A stretch of 64,000 bases of DNA from Castellaniella sp049671645 (GCF_049671645.1 NZ_JBATVG010000008.1:1-64000), one strand, 5' to 3'. Shown: positions 34,001 to 42,078, counted from the first letter of the stretch. A program made the numbers and translations. Notes: generated by a model from the letters alone, not told the origin.

Positions 34001-34414
34001 CTAGCAGTCGGGAGGGGGATCCGCGTTGACGATCCCGCGCAGCGCCCCCTGTCGCACGCGCTCGCTGAGAGATTCCGGATTTTCCTGCTGATCGGTCAAG
34101 GCCTTGAGCACCATGCAAGCATTGGTGCCGGTCAGCAGATGAATGATATAGCCTTCTTCGAGCGCCTGGCGCAGCGCCTGGGCCGCAATATTGAACGGCG
34201 TGGCGCCGTACAGATCGCACAGGATCAGGATGGGTTCCTCGGGCTGGCCCTGATGCACCCAATCCAGCACCCGATCAGTCTGTTCCTGCGGCGGCGCGTC
34301 GGGCACGATGTCGAAGACCTGCAGATCGGGCACCCGACCCAGCACGTGTTGGGCGCAGGCGGTGAAAGCCGACCCCAAGGGCTGATGCATCACCAGGGCC
34401 AAGCGGGTTTTCAT
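34001..34414 (-). CDS. PTS mannose-type EIIA protein
   Basis: A stand-alone EIIA of the mannose family, 137 aa. The active His10 lies in MKTRLALVMHQPLGSAF; the fold continues with ILILCDLYGATPFNIAAQAL and HLLTGTNACMVLKAL. There is no IIB, IIC or IID gene here, so it accepts phosphate from HPr without passing it to a sugar, likely in regulation of carbon-nitrogen balance. The ATG overlaps the gshB stop as ATGA. Confidence 0.93.
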   Translation of the reverse strand: MKTRLALVMHQPLGSAFTACAQHVLGRVPDLQVFDIVPDAPPQEQTDRVLDWVHQGQPEEPILILCDLYGATPFNIAAQALRQALEEGYIIHLLTGTNACMVLKALTDQQENPESLSERVRQGALRGIVNADPPPDC

Positions 34415-35373
34415 ACCGCCCCCAGGGCCTGCTGCAGCGCATCGACAAAGCGTCCTGCCACGTCAAAGCCGGTTTGCTCCGTGATTTCCACGAAACAGGT
34501 CGGGCTGGTGACGTTGATTTCCGTGATGTAGTCGCCGATGACGTCCAGGCCGATCAGCAGCAGGCCGCGCCCCGCCAGCCGGGAACCGACGGCGCGCGCC
34601 AATTCCAGATCGTGCGCGGACAGCGGCCTGGCGACCCCGCGCCCCCCGGCCGCCAGGTTGCCACGGGTTTCGCCCTGCAGCGGAATCCGCGCCAGCGCGA
34701 ACGGCACAGGCTCGCCGCCGATGATCAGAACGCGTTTATCCCCCTGGGCGATCTCCGGGATATACCGCTGCGCCATGATGGTGCGCGTGCCCAGTTCCGT
34801 CAGGGATTCCAGGATCGCCCCGAGATTGGGCTCGCCGGGCTGCAGGCGGAAAATGCCGCTGCCGCCCATGCCATCAAGCGGTTTGACGATGACATCGCCC
34901 TGCTGCGCATGAAAGGCCCGCAAGCGGGCCATGTCGCGGCTGACCAGAGTCGGCGCCGTGTACTGCGCGAATTCCGTGATGGCCAGCTTTTCAGGGTGGT
35001 TGCGGATGGCCGAACCGGCGTTGAAGACCCGGGCGCCCTGCGCCTGCGCATAATCGAACAGATGCGTGGCGTAGACGTATTCCATGTCGAAGGGCGGATC
35101 CTTGCGCATCAGGACCGCATCGAACTCCGTCAGATCGCAGTCTCGCGCATCGGCATCCTGGGTCCACCAGCCATGCCCCATCCAATCGGCATCGCCGCGC
35201 AGCCGCATGGCGGTCGCGGCCACCCGCACGCGCCCTTGATCCACGAACAGATCGCCCATTCCGGCGAAACTGAAAGCGTGGCCCCGCGCCGCCAGGCTGC
35301 GCATGATGGCCACGGAAGAATCTTTCCAGGCTTTCAGGCCGGGCAGCGGATCGATGACAAACAGGACATGCAT
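34411..35373 (-). CDS. gshB: Glutathione synthetase
   Basis: ATP-grasp ligase, 320 aa, that joins gamma-glutamylcysteine and glycine. Family markers: HVLFVIDPLPGLKAWKDSSV at the start, FDMEYVYATHLFDYAQAQG, VIVKPLDGMGGSGIFRL (ATP-binding lysines), EIAQGDKRVLIIGGEPVPFAL and the C-terminal EINVTSPTCFVEI. It overlaps the EIIA gene by four bases, a linkage common in Alcaligenaceae relatives. A T-run just before the ATG follows AGG, a weak ribosome site. Confidence 0.96.
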   Translation of the reverse strand: MHVLFVIDPLPGLKAWKDSSVAIMRSLAARGHAFSFAGMGDLFVDQGRVRVAATAMRLRGDADWMGHGWWTQDADARDCDLTEFDAVLMRKDPPFDMEYVYATHLFDYAQAQGARVFNAGSAIRNHPEKLAITEFAQYTAPTLVSRDMARLRAFHAQQGDVIVKPLDGMGGSGIFRLQPGEPNLGAILESLTELGTRTIMAQRYIPEIAQGDKRVLIIGGEPVPFALARIPLQGETRGNLAAGGRGVARPLSAHDLELARAVGSRLAGRGLLLIGLDVIGDYITEINVTSPTCFVEITEQTGFDVAGRFVDALQQALGAV

Positions 35374-35434
35374 GAAAAAAACCTATGGATGAACAAACGA
35401 CCCGCCCTTGCGGCCCACCGGTCAACTGTCGTGA

Positions 35435-35977
35435 TCAGGCCGCATCGCCTTGCTTGCCGGCTTTCCGGCGCGGCGCCAGCACCATCACCATCTGACGGCC
35501 TTCCAGCTTGGGCATGGCCTCGACCTGCACCAGTTCCCCCAGGTCGTCGCGCACCCGTTCAAGGACCCGCATCCCCAGTTCCTGGTGAGCCATTTCGCGG
35601 CCCCGGAAGCGCAGCGTGACCTTGGCTTTGTCGCCCTCTTCGATGAAGCGGCGCAGATTACGCAGTTTCACTTGATAATCGCCTTCGTCGGTACCCGGGC
35701 GAAATTTGACTTCCTTGACCTGGATGACCTTCTGGCGGGCGCGAGCTTCGGCCTGGCGCTTTTGTTCCTGGTATTTGAACTTGCCGTAATCCATCAGTCG
35801 GCAGACCGGGGGGTCGGCCGTAGGCGAGATTTCGACCAGATCGACGTCGTTCTGTTCGGCCTGGGCCAAGGCGTCGGAGGTGCGCACGATGCCCAACTGT
35901 TCACCGTCCACGCCAAGCAGACGGACCTCATGGATACGGATTTCACCGTTGATGCGGTGTTTCTTTTCGGTTGCGAT
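35435..35977 (-). CDS. infC: Translation initiation factor IF-3 with AUC start codon
   Basis: IF-3, 180 aa. The conserved N-terminus IATEKKHRINGEIRIHEVRL begins at an ATC codon (35975-35977) preceded by AGGAG with 8-nt spacing; no ATG or GTG in frame lies between that ribosome site and the conserved residues, and an internal GTG at 35911 would remove 22 conserved residues. IF-3 rejects non-AUG initiation, so a rare start lets it limit its own synthesis, as known for AUU in E. coli. The linker and C-terminal domain (VQVKEVKFRPGTDEGDYQVKL-like stretch, MAHQELGMRVLERV) are complete. Confidence 0.95.
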   Translation of the reverse strand: MATEKKHRINGEIRIHEVRLLGVDGEQLGIVRTSDALAQAEQNDVDLVEISPTADPPVCRLMDYGKFKYQEQKRQAEARARQKVIQVKEVKFRPGTDEGDYQVKLRNLRRFIEEGDKAKVTLRFRGREMAHQELGMRVLERVRDDLGELVQVEAMPKLEGRQMVMVLAPRRKAGKQGDAA

Positions 35978-36012
35978 GTCAAAGACTCCTAGGTGTTGAA
36001 GAAATGGAGGTT

Positions 36013-37959
36013 TCAGGCCTGACCTGAATCACCCCCCTGATAACGGGAAACGATTTCCTGCTGCAGGCGGGCGGCAAAATCGGCGATCGGCATGGTGCCC
36101 AGATCCAATTTCCCGCGCCCCCGCACCGCGACGGCGCCGGATTCACGTTCTTTATCGCCCACAACCAGAATATACGGAATTTTCTGCAGGCTGTGCTCGC
36201 GAATTTTACGGGTGATTTTTTCGCCGCGCAAATCAGACAAGACCCTAAACCCTTGTTTAACAAGGGTTTTGGAAACCTGATCCGCGTAATCAGCCGAACT
36301 GTCGGAAATACAACAGACGACGGCATGGTGCGGCGCCAACCAGGCGGGCAGCGCACCCGCGTGATTTTCGATCAACATGCCGATGAAACGTTCCAGCGAC
36401 CCCAGGATCGCGCGGTGCAACATGACCGGCGTGCGGCGCTGATCCTGGGCATCGACGTATTCCGCGCCCAGGCGCGCCGGCATGGAAAAGTCGACCTGGA
36501 TCGTGCCGCATTGCCAGTGCCGGCCGATGGCGTCTTTCAGGGTGTATTCGATCTTGGGGCCATAGAAGGCGCCCTCGCCTTCGGAGACCTGATAGTCGCA
36601 ATGCGACAGATCCAGGCTGTCCATCAATGCCTTTTCGGCCTTATCCCAGACCTCGTCGGCGCCGATGCGCTTTTCAGGCCGCGTGGCGACCTTGTACAGG
36701 ATTTCAGTAAAGCCGAAGTCGGCGTAGACCTTCTGCAGCAGGCGGGTGAAGGCCGCGCATTCATCCTGCAGCTGGTCTTCGGTACAGAAGATATGGCCGT
36801 CGTCCTGGGTAAAACCGCGCACCCGCATCATGCCATGCAGCGAACCCGAAGGTTCATTGCGGTGGCACTGGCCGAACTCGCCATAGCGCAGCGGCAGTTC
36901 GCGGTAGGAATGCAGGCCGGCGTTGAAGATCTGCACGTGGCCGGGGCAATTCATGGGTTTCAGGCCATACACGCGGTTTTCGGATTCCGTCGTGAACATG
37001 TTTTCCTGGTAGTTGTCCCAGTGGCCGGTTTTCTTCCACAGGGACAGGTCCAGGATCTGCGGAGCCTTGACTTCCTGGTAGCCGTTGTCCTGATAGACCT
37101 GGCGCATGTATTGCTCGACCTGCTGCCAGACGGTCCAGCCCTTGGGGTGCCAGAAGATCAGGCCCGGCGCCTCATCCTGGAAATGGAACAGATCCAGTTC
37201 CCGGCCGATGCGGCGGTGATCGCGCAATTCAGCCTGTTCCAGCATATGCAGGTAGGCATCCTGGTCGGCCTGGCGCGCCCAGGCAGTGCCGTAAATGCGC
37301 TGCAGCATTTCGTTCTTGCTGTCGCCGCGCCAATAGGCGCCCGCGACCTTCATCAGCTTGAAGACCTTCAGGTGGCCCGTGGACGGCACGTGCGGCCCCC
37401 GGCACAGGTCGACGAAATCGCCCTCGCGATACAGACTGATCTTTTCATTCGTGGGAATGGACGCGATGATTTCGGCCTTGTAGGCCTCGCCGATGCCGCG
37501 GAAGAACTTGACGGCGTCGTCGCGGTCCCATTCTTCCCGCACGACGGTTTCGTCACGCTTGGCCAATTCGGCCATTTTCTTTTCGATGGCCTGCAGGTCT
37601 TCGGGGGTGAAGGGGCGTTTATACGAAAAATCGTAGTAGAAGCCGTTGTCGATCACCGGGCCGATCGTGACCTGGGCATCGGGAAACAGGGATTTCACCG
37701 CATAGGCCAGCAGGTGCGCGGTGGAATGGCGGATCAGCTCCAGGCCATCGGGGTCCTTGTCCGTGACGATGCTGAGCGCCGCATCCTGGCCGATGACATG
37801 GCTGGCATCGACCAGCCGGGCGGGCTGACCATCGACTGTGATCCTGCCCCCAAGGGCGGCCTTGCCCAACCCGGTCCCGATCGACTTCGCGACGTCGTGC
37901 ACGGAAACAGGATGATCGAACTCACGTTGTGAGCCGTCGGGCAAGGTGATGCGAACCAT
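36013..37959 (-). CDS. thrS: Threonyl-tRNA synthetase
   Basis: Class II synthetase, 648 aa. The TGS domain starts at MVRITLPDGSQREFDHPVSV; the editing domain has LIRHSTAHLLAYAVKSLFPD (HxxxH) and CRGPHVPSTGHLKVFKLMKV; the catalytic core has MNCPGHVQIF, RYGEFGQCHRNEPSG and HRAILGSLERFIGMLIE; the anticodon domain ends the protein. The start at 37959 follows CAGGA; a longer reading to 38067 is rejected. infC begins 35 nt downstream. Confidence 0.98.
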   Translation of the reverse strand: MVRITLPDGSQREFDHPVSVHDVAKSIGTGLGKAALGGRITVDGQPARLVDASHVIGQDAALSIVTDKDPDGLELIRHSTAHLLAYAVKSLFPDAQVTIGPVIDNGFYYDFSYKRPFTPEDLQAIEKKMAELAKRDETVVREEWDRDDAVKFFRGIGEAYKAEIIASIPTNEKISLYREGDFVDLCRGPHVPSTGHLKVFKLMKVAGAYWRGDSKNEMLQRIYGTAWARQADQDAYLHMLEQAELRDHRRIGRELDLFHFQDEAPGLIFWHPKGWTVWQQVEQYMRQVYQDNGYQEVKAPQILDLSLWKKTGHWDNYQENMFTTESENRVYGLKPMNCPGHVQIFNAGLHSYRELPLRYGEFGQCHRNEPSGSLHGMMRVRGFTQDDGHIFCTEDQLQDECAAFTRLLQKVYADFGFTEILYKVATRPEKRIGADEVWDKAEKALMDSLDLSHCDYQVSEGEGAFYGPKIEYTLKDAIGRHWQCGTIQVDFSMPARLGAEYVDAQDQRRTPVMLHRAILGSLERFIGMLIENHAGALPAWLAPHHAVVCCISDSSADYADQVSKTLVKQGFRVLSDLRGEKITRKIREHSLQKIPYILVVGDKERESGAVAVRGRGKLDLGTMPIADFAARLQQEIVSRYQGGDSGQA

Positions 37960-37983
37960 GAATGTGTGTCCTGAAAATACAAA

Positions 37984-38001
37984 ACGCGGCCTGCGCCGCG
38001 T
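37984..38001 (-). promoter_or_regulatory. Stem-loop with T-rich tail in the thrS leader
   Basis: ACGCGGC (37984-37990) pairs with GCCGCGT (37995-38001) around a 4-base loop; in the transcript it is followed by TTTTGTATTTTC and ends about 25 nt before the thrS ATG. It has the form of a weak terminator and may attenuate thrS. The rest of the 407-bp gap between thrS and tRNA-Val, from 38002 to 38323, shows no gene that I can support. Confidence 0.5.
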
Positions 38002-38323
38002 CGGTAAAAGTCTAGATTGCCATGCAGGAAGGATATGAGTGCAGTTTAGCAATCGAGCCCGCAACAATCAATTTCACGCGGCCCCAGCCGCTATTTGCCG
38101 AGCCCCGCAGCCATCCGTCACGGATTACTGTTGCAAACAGGACATTTTCTCGCCATGCCCTTGAACATGATACGAGCATTTCACCCCCTTCCCCGCCACT
38201 CCCGAGCCGAAGACCGCATCGAAAACCCCGGCATCGAAGCAGGACCTGGCCACCACCTTGAAACCTGCTCCGGCGGACCTCTTACCGCCCCAAGTCCATC
38301 CAGCGTCAAGCAGCACTTCGCAT

Positions 38324-38352
38324 TTGACAGCTACCGAAATCACCCATACAAT
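38324..38352 (+). promoter_or_regulatory. Promoter of tRNA-Val
   Basis: Perfect -35 TTGACA (38324-38329), 17-bp spacer and TACAAT (38347-38352, five of six). The tRNA begins 14 nt after the -10 box. One of the strongest sigma-70 promoters in the window. Confidence 0.88.
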
Positions 38353-38366
38353 CACGTTCTTTCTTC

Positions 38367-38443
38367 AGGCGGTTAGCTCAGTTGGTTAGAGCGCTACGTT
38401 GACATCGTAGAGGTCGCTGGTTCGAATCCAGTACTGCCTACCA
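38367..38443 (+). tRNA. tRNA-Val(GAC)
   Basis: A complete 77-nt tRNA. Acceptor arms AGGCGGT and ACTGCCT pair (one G-U), D arm TAGCTCAGTTGGTTAGAGC, anticodon arm CTACG-TTGACAT-CGTAG with anticodon GAC, T arm with GGTTCGAATCC, and an encoded 3' CCA. It has its own promoter and terminator and marks the left edge of a lower-GC patch. Confidence 0.97.
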
Positions 38444-38476
38444 GAATTCACAAGGGCTTCCCAGCCCTGCCAAGAG

Positions 38477-38508
38477 AAGCCGTGTTCTCAATGAGATACG
38501 GCTTTTTT
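38477..38508 (+). terminator. Rho-independent terminator of tRNA-Val
   Basis: AAGCCGT (38477-38483) pairs with ACGGCTT (38498-38504), with an inner TCTC-AAT-GAGA stem, followed by a run of T to 38508. It lies 33 nt after the tRNA 3' end. Confidence 0.85.
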
Positions 38509-38572
38509 GTCACCAAATGGCACCCAGCGGCCCCGATTCAGCAAAGGCGCGATAGGGGTAAGTTTGGGAGAG

Positions 38573-39079
38573 TCACCGCCCCAAAGCGGCATCCCCGCGC
38601 AATGCCATCACAACGCTTTCGAAAGTGGCCACTACCATGCCATCTTCGCCGCGCTGAATGTCGCATCTGTAACGGCTGACAGTCCGGCCTCTGTGCGAGG
38701 CCCAGGCATTGATACGCAGTTGAGAAGCCCAGACGGGGCGTAGGAAATTTGCTTTCAAATCGATGCTGGTGAAACTCTCATCCGCACGCACGAGCGTTGA
38801 ATGGGCTGTGCCAATCGCAGCATCCGCCAACTCGCAAAGCAGCCCGCCATGGACAGTCCCTTGTTGATTGCCATGTATCGCGGCATCAGCCTCGAACTGG
38901 AGAGACGCGGTGCCTTCACCGATGGCAATAATGCGGAACCCCAGCAACTGCGAGATCGCGGTGGGATACCGCATATGCGTGATATCGCTCTTGGTCAGCG
39001 TGCCGTCCAACTGACGCTGTAAATACTCCAGGACAGACAGAGGACGGGGGGCAGTTGGCGGAACATGAGATGCATGCAT
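38573..39079 (-). CDS. PaaI-type hotdog-fold thioesterase
   Basis: A 168-aa acyl-CoA thioesterase-like protein of the PaaI/4HBT hotdog family. The hallmark GTVHGGLLCELADAAIGTA (HGG motif plus catalytic Asp in the helix) and SIDLKANFLRPVW are present. An extra N-terminal 40 residues (RPLSVLEYLQRQLDGTLTKS) precede the fold. The substrate is unknown. It is the first gene of a lower-GC cluster on the minus strand, 22 nt after the next gene. Confidence 0.85.
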   Translation of the reverse strand: MHASHVPPTAPRPLSVLEYLQRQLDGTLTKSDITHMRYPTAISQLLGFRIIAIGEGTASLQFEADAAIHGNQQGTVHGGLLCELADAAIGTAHSTLVRADESFTSIDLKANFLRPVWASQLRINAWASHRGRTVSRYRCDIQRGEDGMVVATFESVVMALRGDAALGR

Positions 39080-39101
39080 AGGAACTCTCGATCAATTCAG
39101 G

Positions 39102-39470
39102 TTAACGGATACGAGCGGTCTTGGTCGCGTAATAGATGCAATACCGGTATGCACGCTCAAGATTTTCTGGAGCAATCCATGGGTACTGTTCGGTAAGCAG
39201 TGCGTTGAAGCGGTCATGCATGCTCGATGATTCCTCTCCTGAGGAAAGCCGCAACGCCAAGTGCTGCCCAAAGAGAACCATGTCGAGGCAGGTCTGGTTC
39301 AATTCATCAAGCTCCTGATCCGAAAGCGAGGGGCGGAGATCTTTCAACCGGCCTTGAATCGGGCTCAAGCAGTTGTCAAAATCAAGCGCGATATCGAGGG
39401 CGCTATTGAGCAAGCCTTCGCGGCTTTCGTCCCGATCCTGCTTTTTCCAAAACGACGCAAATAACTTCAT
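39102..39470 (-). CDS. Hypothetical protein
   Basis: A 122-aa soluble protein, predicted mostly helical, that I do not recognise. It begins MKLFASFWKKQDRDESREG and contains acidic helical stretches (LNSALDIALDFDNCLSPIQG, SDQELDELNQTCLDMVLFG) and ends in YATKTARIR. No signal peptide, membrane segment or metal motif is seen. The GC content is about 50%, far below the neighbouring core genes. It is probably cotranscribed with the thioesterase gene downstream. Confidence 0.6.
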   Translation of the reverse strand: MKLFASFWKKQDRDESREGLLNSALDIALDFDNCLSPIQGRLKDLRPSLSDQELDELNQTCLDMVLFGQHLALRLSSGEESSSMHDRFNALLTEQYPWIAPENLERAYRYCIYYATKTARIR

Positions 39471-39542
39471 AACTCGAATCTATGGACTCAAAGGAAAGGT
39501 CAAACGTCCGGATAGCCATCAAACTGCTCTCGTTGTCATGCG

Positions 39543-40289
39543 TCAGAAAAAGGGACGGGAGACGAGTTCGAGACCCAACAATGCAAGGAACAGCAGGAAG
39601 CATTGCCGAAACCGCACAGGGCTGATGCGCGCCCTGATCAGCGCCCCCAGCCGCATTCCTACCAAGGCAGGGGCGATGGCCATCGCCGACAAGCCAAGCT
39701 GATCGACATGAAATGCACCATTGGCGATCAGTCCCGCCGCCAGCGCAACGGTCGAGACGGTAAAGGACACGCCTAATGCCTGGACAAGCTCATCCTTCTC
39801 CAAGCGCAAAGCGCCAAGATAGGGAACCGCAGGCATGACAAAGACTCCTGTCGCACCGGTAATGGCTCCAGTGAGGAGACCCGCCGCAGGAGACATCCAC
39901 GGTTCAATGTGTGGCGGCACGGAAAACTCCGGGGCGAACAAGGCATAGCCAGCATATGCAAGCAGAGTCGCGCCCAGGCCAAAGCTGGACCAAAGGGGAT
40001 CGATGCTCACTAGAAGCGCGGCCCCACCCATCGACCCTGCCACGATAGCTGACAGCATGGGCCATAAGCGCCGCAGCAGACACGCGACGGCAGGGCCGGA
40101 GAAAATCTGCCAGACATTGGTGACGAACGAAGGCATCACCAATAGCGCCGCCGCAAGGGGCGGAGATATGATCGCGCCGAGAACCCCCATTGCAACCGTC
40201 GGCAGGCCCATGCCTGTGACACCCTTCACCGCCCCTGCGAACAGGAAGGTCAAGGCCAGCAGGCCGTAGTAGTGTATTTGCTCGCTCAT
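39543..40289 (-). CDS. TSUP family (TauE/SafE-like) membrane permease
   Basis: A 248-aa integral membrane protein of the sulfite exporter TauE/SafE (TSUP) family, with seven to eight hydrophobic segments and the repeated family motif seen as FAGAVKGVTGMGLPTVAMGV near the N-terminus and GAITGATGVFVMPAVPYL in the second half. Members move sulfite, sulfoacetate or other small organic anions, usually outwards. The start is set at MSEQIHYYGL, leaving a 90-bp divergent gap to the LysR gene; a longer form to 40355 would overlap that gene's regulatory region. Confidence 0.88.
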   Translation of the reverse strand: MSEQIHYYGLLALTFLFAGAVKGVTGMGLPTVAMGVLGAIISPPLAAALLVMPSFVTNVWQIFSGPAVACLLRRLWPMLSAIVAGSMGGAALLVSIDPLWSSFGLGATLLAYAGYALFAPEFSVPPHIEPWMSPAAGLLTGAITGATGVFVMPAVPYLGALRLEKDELVQALGVSFTVSTVALAAGLIANGAFHVDQLGLSAMAIAPALVGMRLGALIRARISPVRFRQCFLLFLALLGLELVSRPFF

Positions 40290-40343
40290 GCCTACATTGA
40301 AGCGAATCACACGCTCGGGCACAATGCGGAATCTTGGTTCAAC

Positions 40344-40362
40344 CCTTCGGCTCAACCGAAGG
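40344..40362. promoter_or_regulatory. LysR-type operator between TSUP and lysR
   Basis: Perfect inverted repeat CCTTCGG (40344-40350), CTCAA, CCGAAGG (40356-40362). It contains the T-N11-A core typical of LysR-type boxes and ends 16 bp before the regulator ATG, in the divergent promoter region. Likely binding site of the adjacent LysR protein. Confidence 0.6.
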
Positions 40363-40378
40363 ATTCGAGGGCGATTTC

Positions 40379-41266
40379 ATGCGACTTGATCTGGCCGATC
40401 TGCACCTTTTTTTATGCATCGTCGACGCGGGCAGCATCACCCAGGGCGCCGCTCGCGCCAATCTGGCACTGGCGTCCGCCAGCGAGCGATTGCGCAACAT
40501 CGAAACAGACGCTGGCGTAGCGCTCCTGGAACGTCGTCCGCGCGGAGTCGTCGCGACGGAAGCGGGAGAGGCCCTGGCTCACCATGCGCGCCTCATCCTG
40601 CGCCAGCGAGATCTTCTGAAGGGAGAACTGGATGGTTTCTCGAACGGAATGCGGGGAACGCTTGTCCTTTACGCCAATACTGCCGCGCTGACGAACTTTC
40701 TTCCACAGAGGCTGGCAGCCTGGCTGGCCGAACGCCCCCAGCTGCACATCGAGCTAAAGGAGCGTACCAGCGCGGAAATAGTCCACCTCGTCAAAGCTGG
40801 TCTGGCGGAAGCCGGCATCGTCTCGGATGCGGTCGAAGTGCACGATCTGCGCGTGAAACCGGTGACGAAGGATCACTTGATTCTGATCGTGCCCAGCTCG
40901 CATCGCTTTGCCTCCCAGACAAACATTCAATTTTCCGATGTCCTGTCCGAACCGTTCGTGGGCCTCGCCCCGGGCAGCGCATTGCAGGATCACATTGAAG
41001 AGCGGGCTCGCGCGGCTGGCCGAATCCTGAAACTACGCATACGCATGAAAACCTTCGAGGGCCTTTGCGAGATGGTCCAGCACGGCATTGGCGTGGGTAT
41101 CCTGCCGCAAAGCATTGCCCGTCGCTACCAGCGGCGCTACACATACCGAAGACTGGCGTTGACGGACGGCTGGGCTCGCAGGAGGCTCTGCGTCTGTTTT
41201 CGCGAATGGGAGACGCTGTCATCCCCGATGCGGAGCCTGCTCACGCACTTGGAAACAACGCGCTAA
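40379..41266 (+). CDS. LysR family transcriptional regulator
   Basis: A 295-aa LysR-type regulator. The N-terminal helix-turn-helix reads LADLHLFLCIVDAGSITQGAARANLALASASERLRNIE, followed by the linker helix and a periplasmic-binding-like effector domain (from about residue 88, MRGTLVLYANTAALTNFLP). The ATG at 40379 follows GAGGGCG. It is divergent from the TSUP permease and very likely controls it, with a LysR box in between. The effector is unknown; the permease suggests an organic or sulfur anion. Confidence 0.92.
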   Translation: MRLDLADLHLFLCIVDAGSITQGAARANLALASASERLRNIETDAGVALLERRPRGVVATEAGEALAHHARLILRQRDLLKGELDGFSNGMRGTLVLYANTAALTNFLPQRLAAWLAERPQLHIELKERTSAEIVHLVKAGLAEAGIVSDAVEVHDLRVKPVTKDHLILIVPSSHRFASQTNIQFSDVLSEPFVGLAPGSALQDHIEERARAAGRILKLRIRMKTFEGLCEMVQHGIGVGILPQSIARRYQRRYTYRRLALTDGWARRRLCVCFREWETLSSPMRSLLTHLETTR

Positions 41267-41307
41267 GCCGCATATGGCCGGGGCGAGACGGCGGCCTTGC
41301 CGCCCGC

Positions 41308-42078
41308 CTACATCAACGCCAGCAAGGACCGCGCCCAGCGCTGAGCGGGCAGGCCGGTGCGGGATTCCACCAGCGAAGCCCGATTCAGCAGATCGGCGGC
41401 GGAACCGTCCAGCGCATGACCCTTGAAGGCCAGCGCAACGGTATTGCCCTCGTCGATTTCCGGCAGGCACAGCACCCGGCCGTTGAACGCCTCGCGGATG
41501 CGCTGCAGATTGCGGTCGAAACTGTCGTGCTGGCCGAACAGATTGACCGCCATGACGCCCGGCTCATCCAGGATCCGGTAGCAGTCGCGGTAGAAAGAGG
41601 CCTCGTCACAGACCGGCCCCTGGGCCTGGCTGTCGTACAGGTCCACCATCAGGGCGCGGTAGCTCCCCGCCCGATGAGGCTCGGCTGCCCAGTCGCGGGC
41701 GTCGGCATGATCGATGACGGACCGCTCGCTGCCCGGCAGGCGGAAGAATGCCCGGCACATGGCGGTGACGGCCGGATTGCGCTCGACCGTGTCCACCTGC
41801 GAACGGGTATGGCGCAGAGTGAAGCGCAGCAGCGAACCCGCCCCCAGGCCCAGGATACCCAGGCGGTCGCGCCCGCCTGGCTGCACGAACAGCAGCCAGG
41901 CCATCATCTGCTGGGTATAGGCCAGCACGAGCTCCGACGGCCGGGCCACCCGCATGGCCCCCTGGATCCATTCGGAATTGAAATGCAGATAGCGCACCCC
42001 GTCCTCCTCGGACAGGGTCGGCAGATCCGCTTCGATGGCGGCTTGCCGCGCAGGCGCGCGGCCATGGCTTCGAGACAT
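41308..42078 (-). CDS. Spermidine synthase-like protein
   Basis: A 256-aa Rossmann-fold protein of the spermidine synthase/SpeE superfamily. The AdoMet site is visible as LGILGLGAGSLLRFTLRH with the acidic VDTVERNPAV strand, then DHADARDW, and YRALMVDLYDSQAQGPVC in place of the SpeE catalytic loop. Not all residues for putrescine binding are evident, so it may be a diverged aminopropyltransferase or methyltransferase-like protein. The start at 42078 is set by GGGAA and homologous length; ATG 42114 is an alternative. It follows the thiolase gene by 86 nt. Confidence 0.78.
   Translation of the reverse strand: MSRSHGRAPARQAAIEADLPTLSEEDGVRYLHFNSEWIQGAMRVARPSELVLAYTQQMMAWLLFVQPGGRDRLGILGLGAGSLLRFTLRHTRSQVDTVERNPAVTAMCRAFFRLPGSERSVIDHADARDWAAEPHRAGSYRALMVDLYDSQAQGPVCDEASFYRDCYRILDEPGVMAVNLFGQHDSFDRNLQRIREAFNGRVLCLPEIDEGNTVALAFKGHALDGSAADLLNRASLVESRTGLPAQRWARSLLALM

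Noticed and set aside
37984..38030. Operator-type or T-box control of thrS
   Set aside because: Only a short stem with a T-rich tail is seen; no T-box core and no clear tRNA-like operator.
38125..38355. 76-codon frame on the minus strand between thrS and tRNA-Val
   Set aside because: Overlaps the tRNA promoter, has no ribosome site, and no family resemblance.
38367..41280. Genomic island with attachment repeat at tRNA-Val
   Set aside because: I looked for a repeat of the tRNA 3' end near the right edge of the low-GC patch and for an integrase; neither is present.
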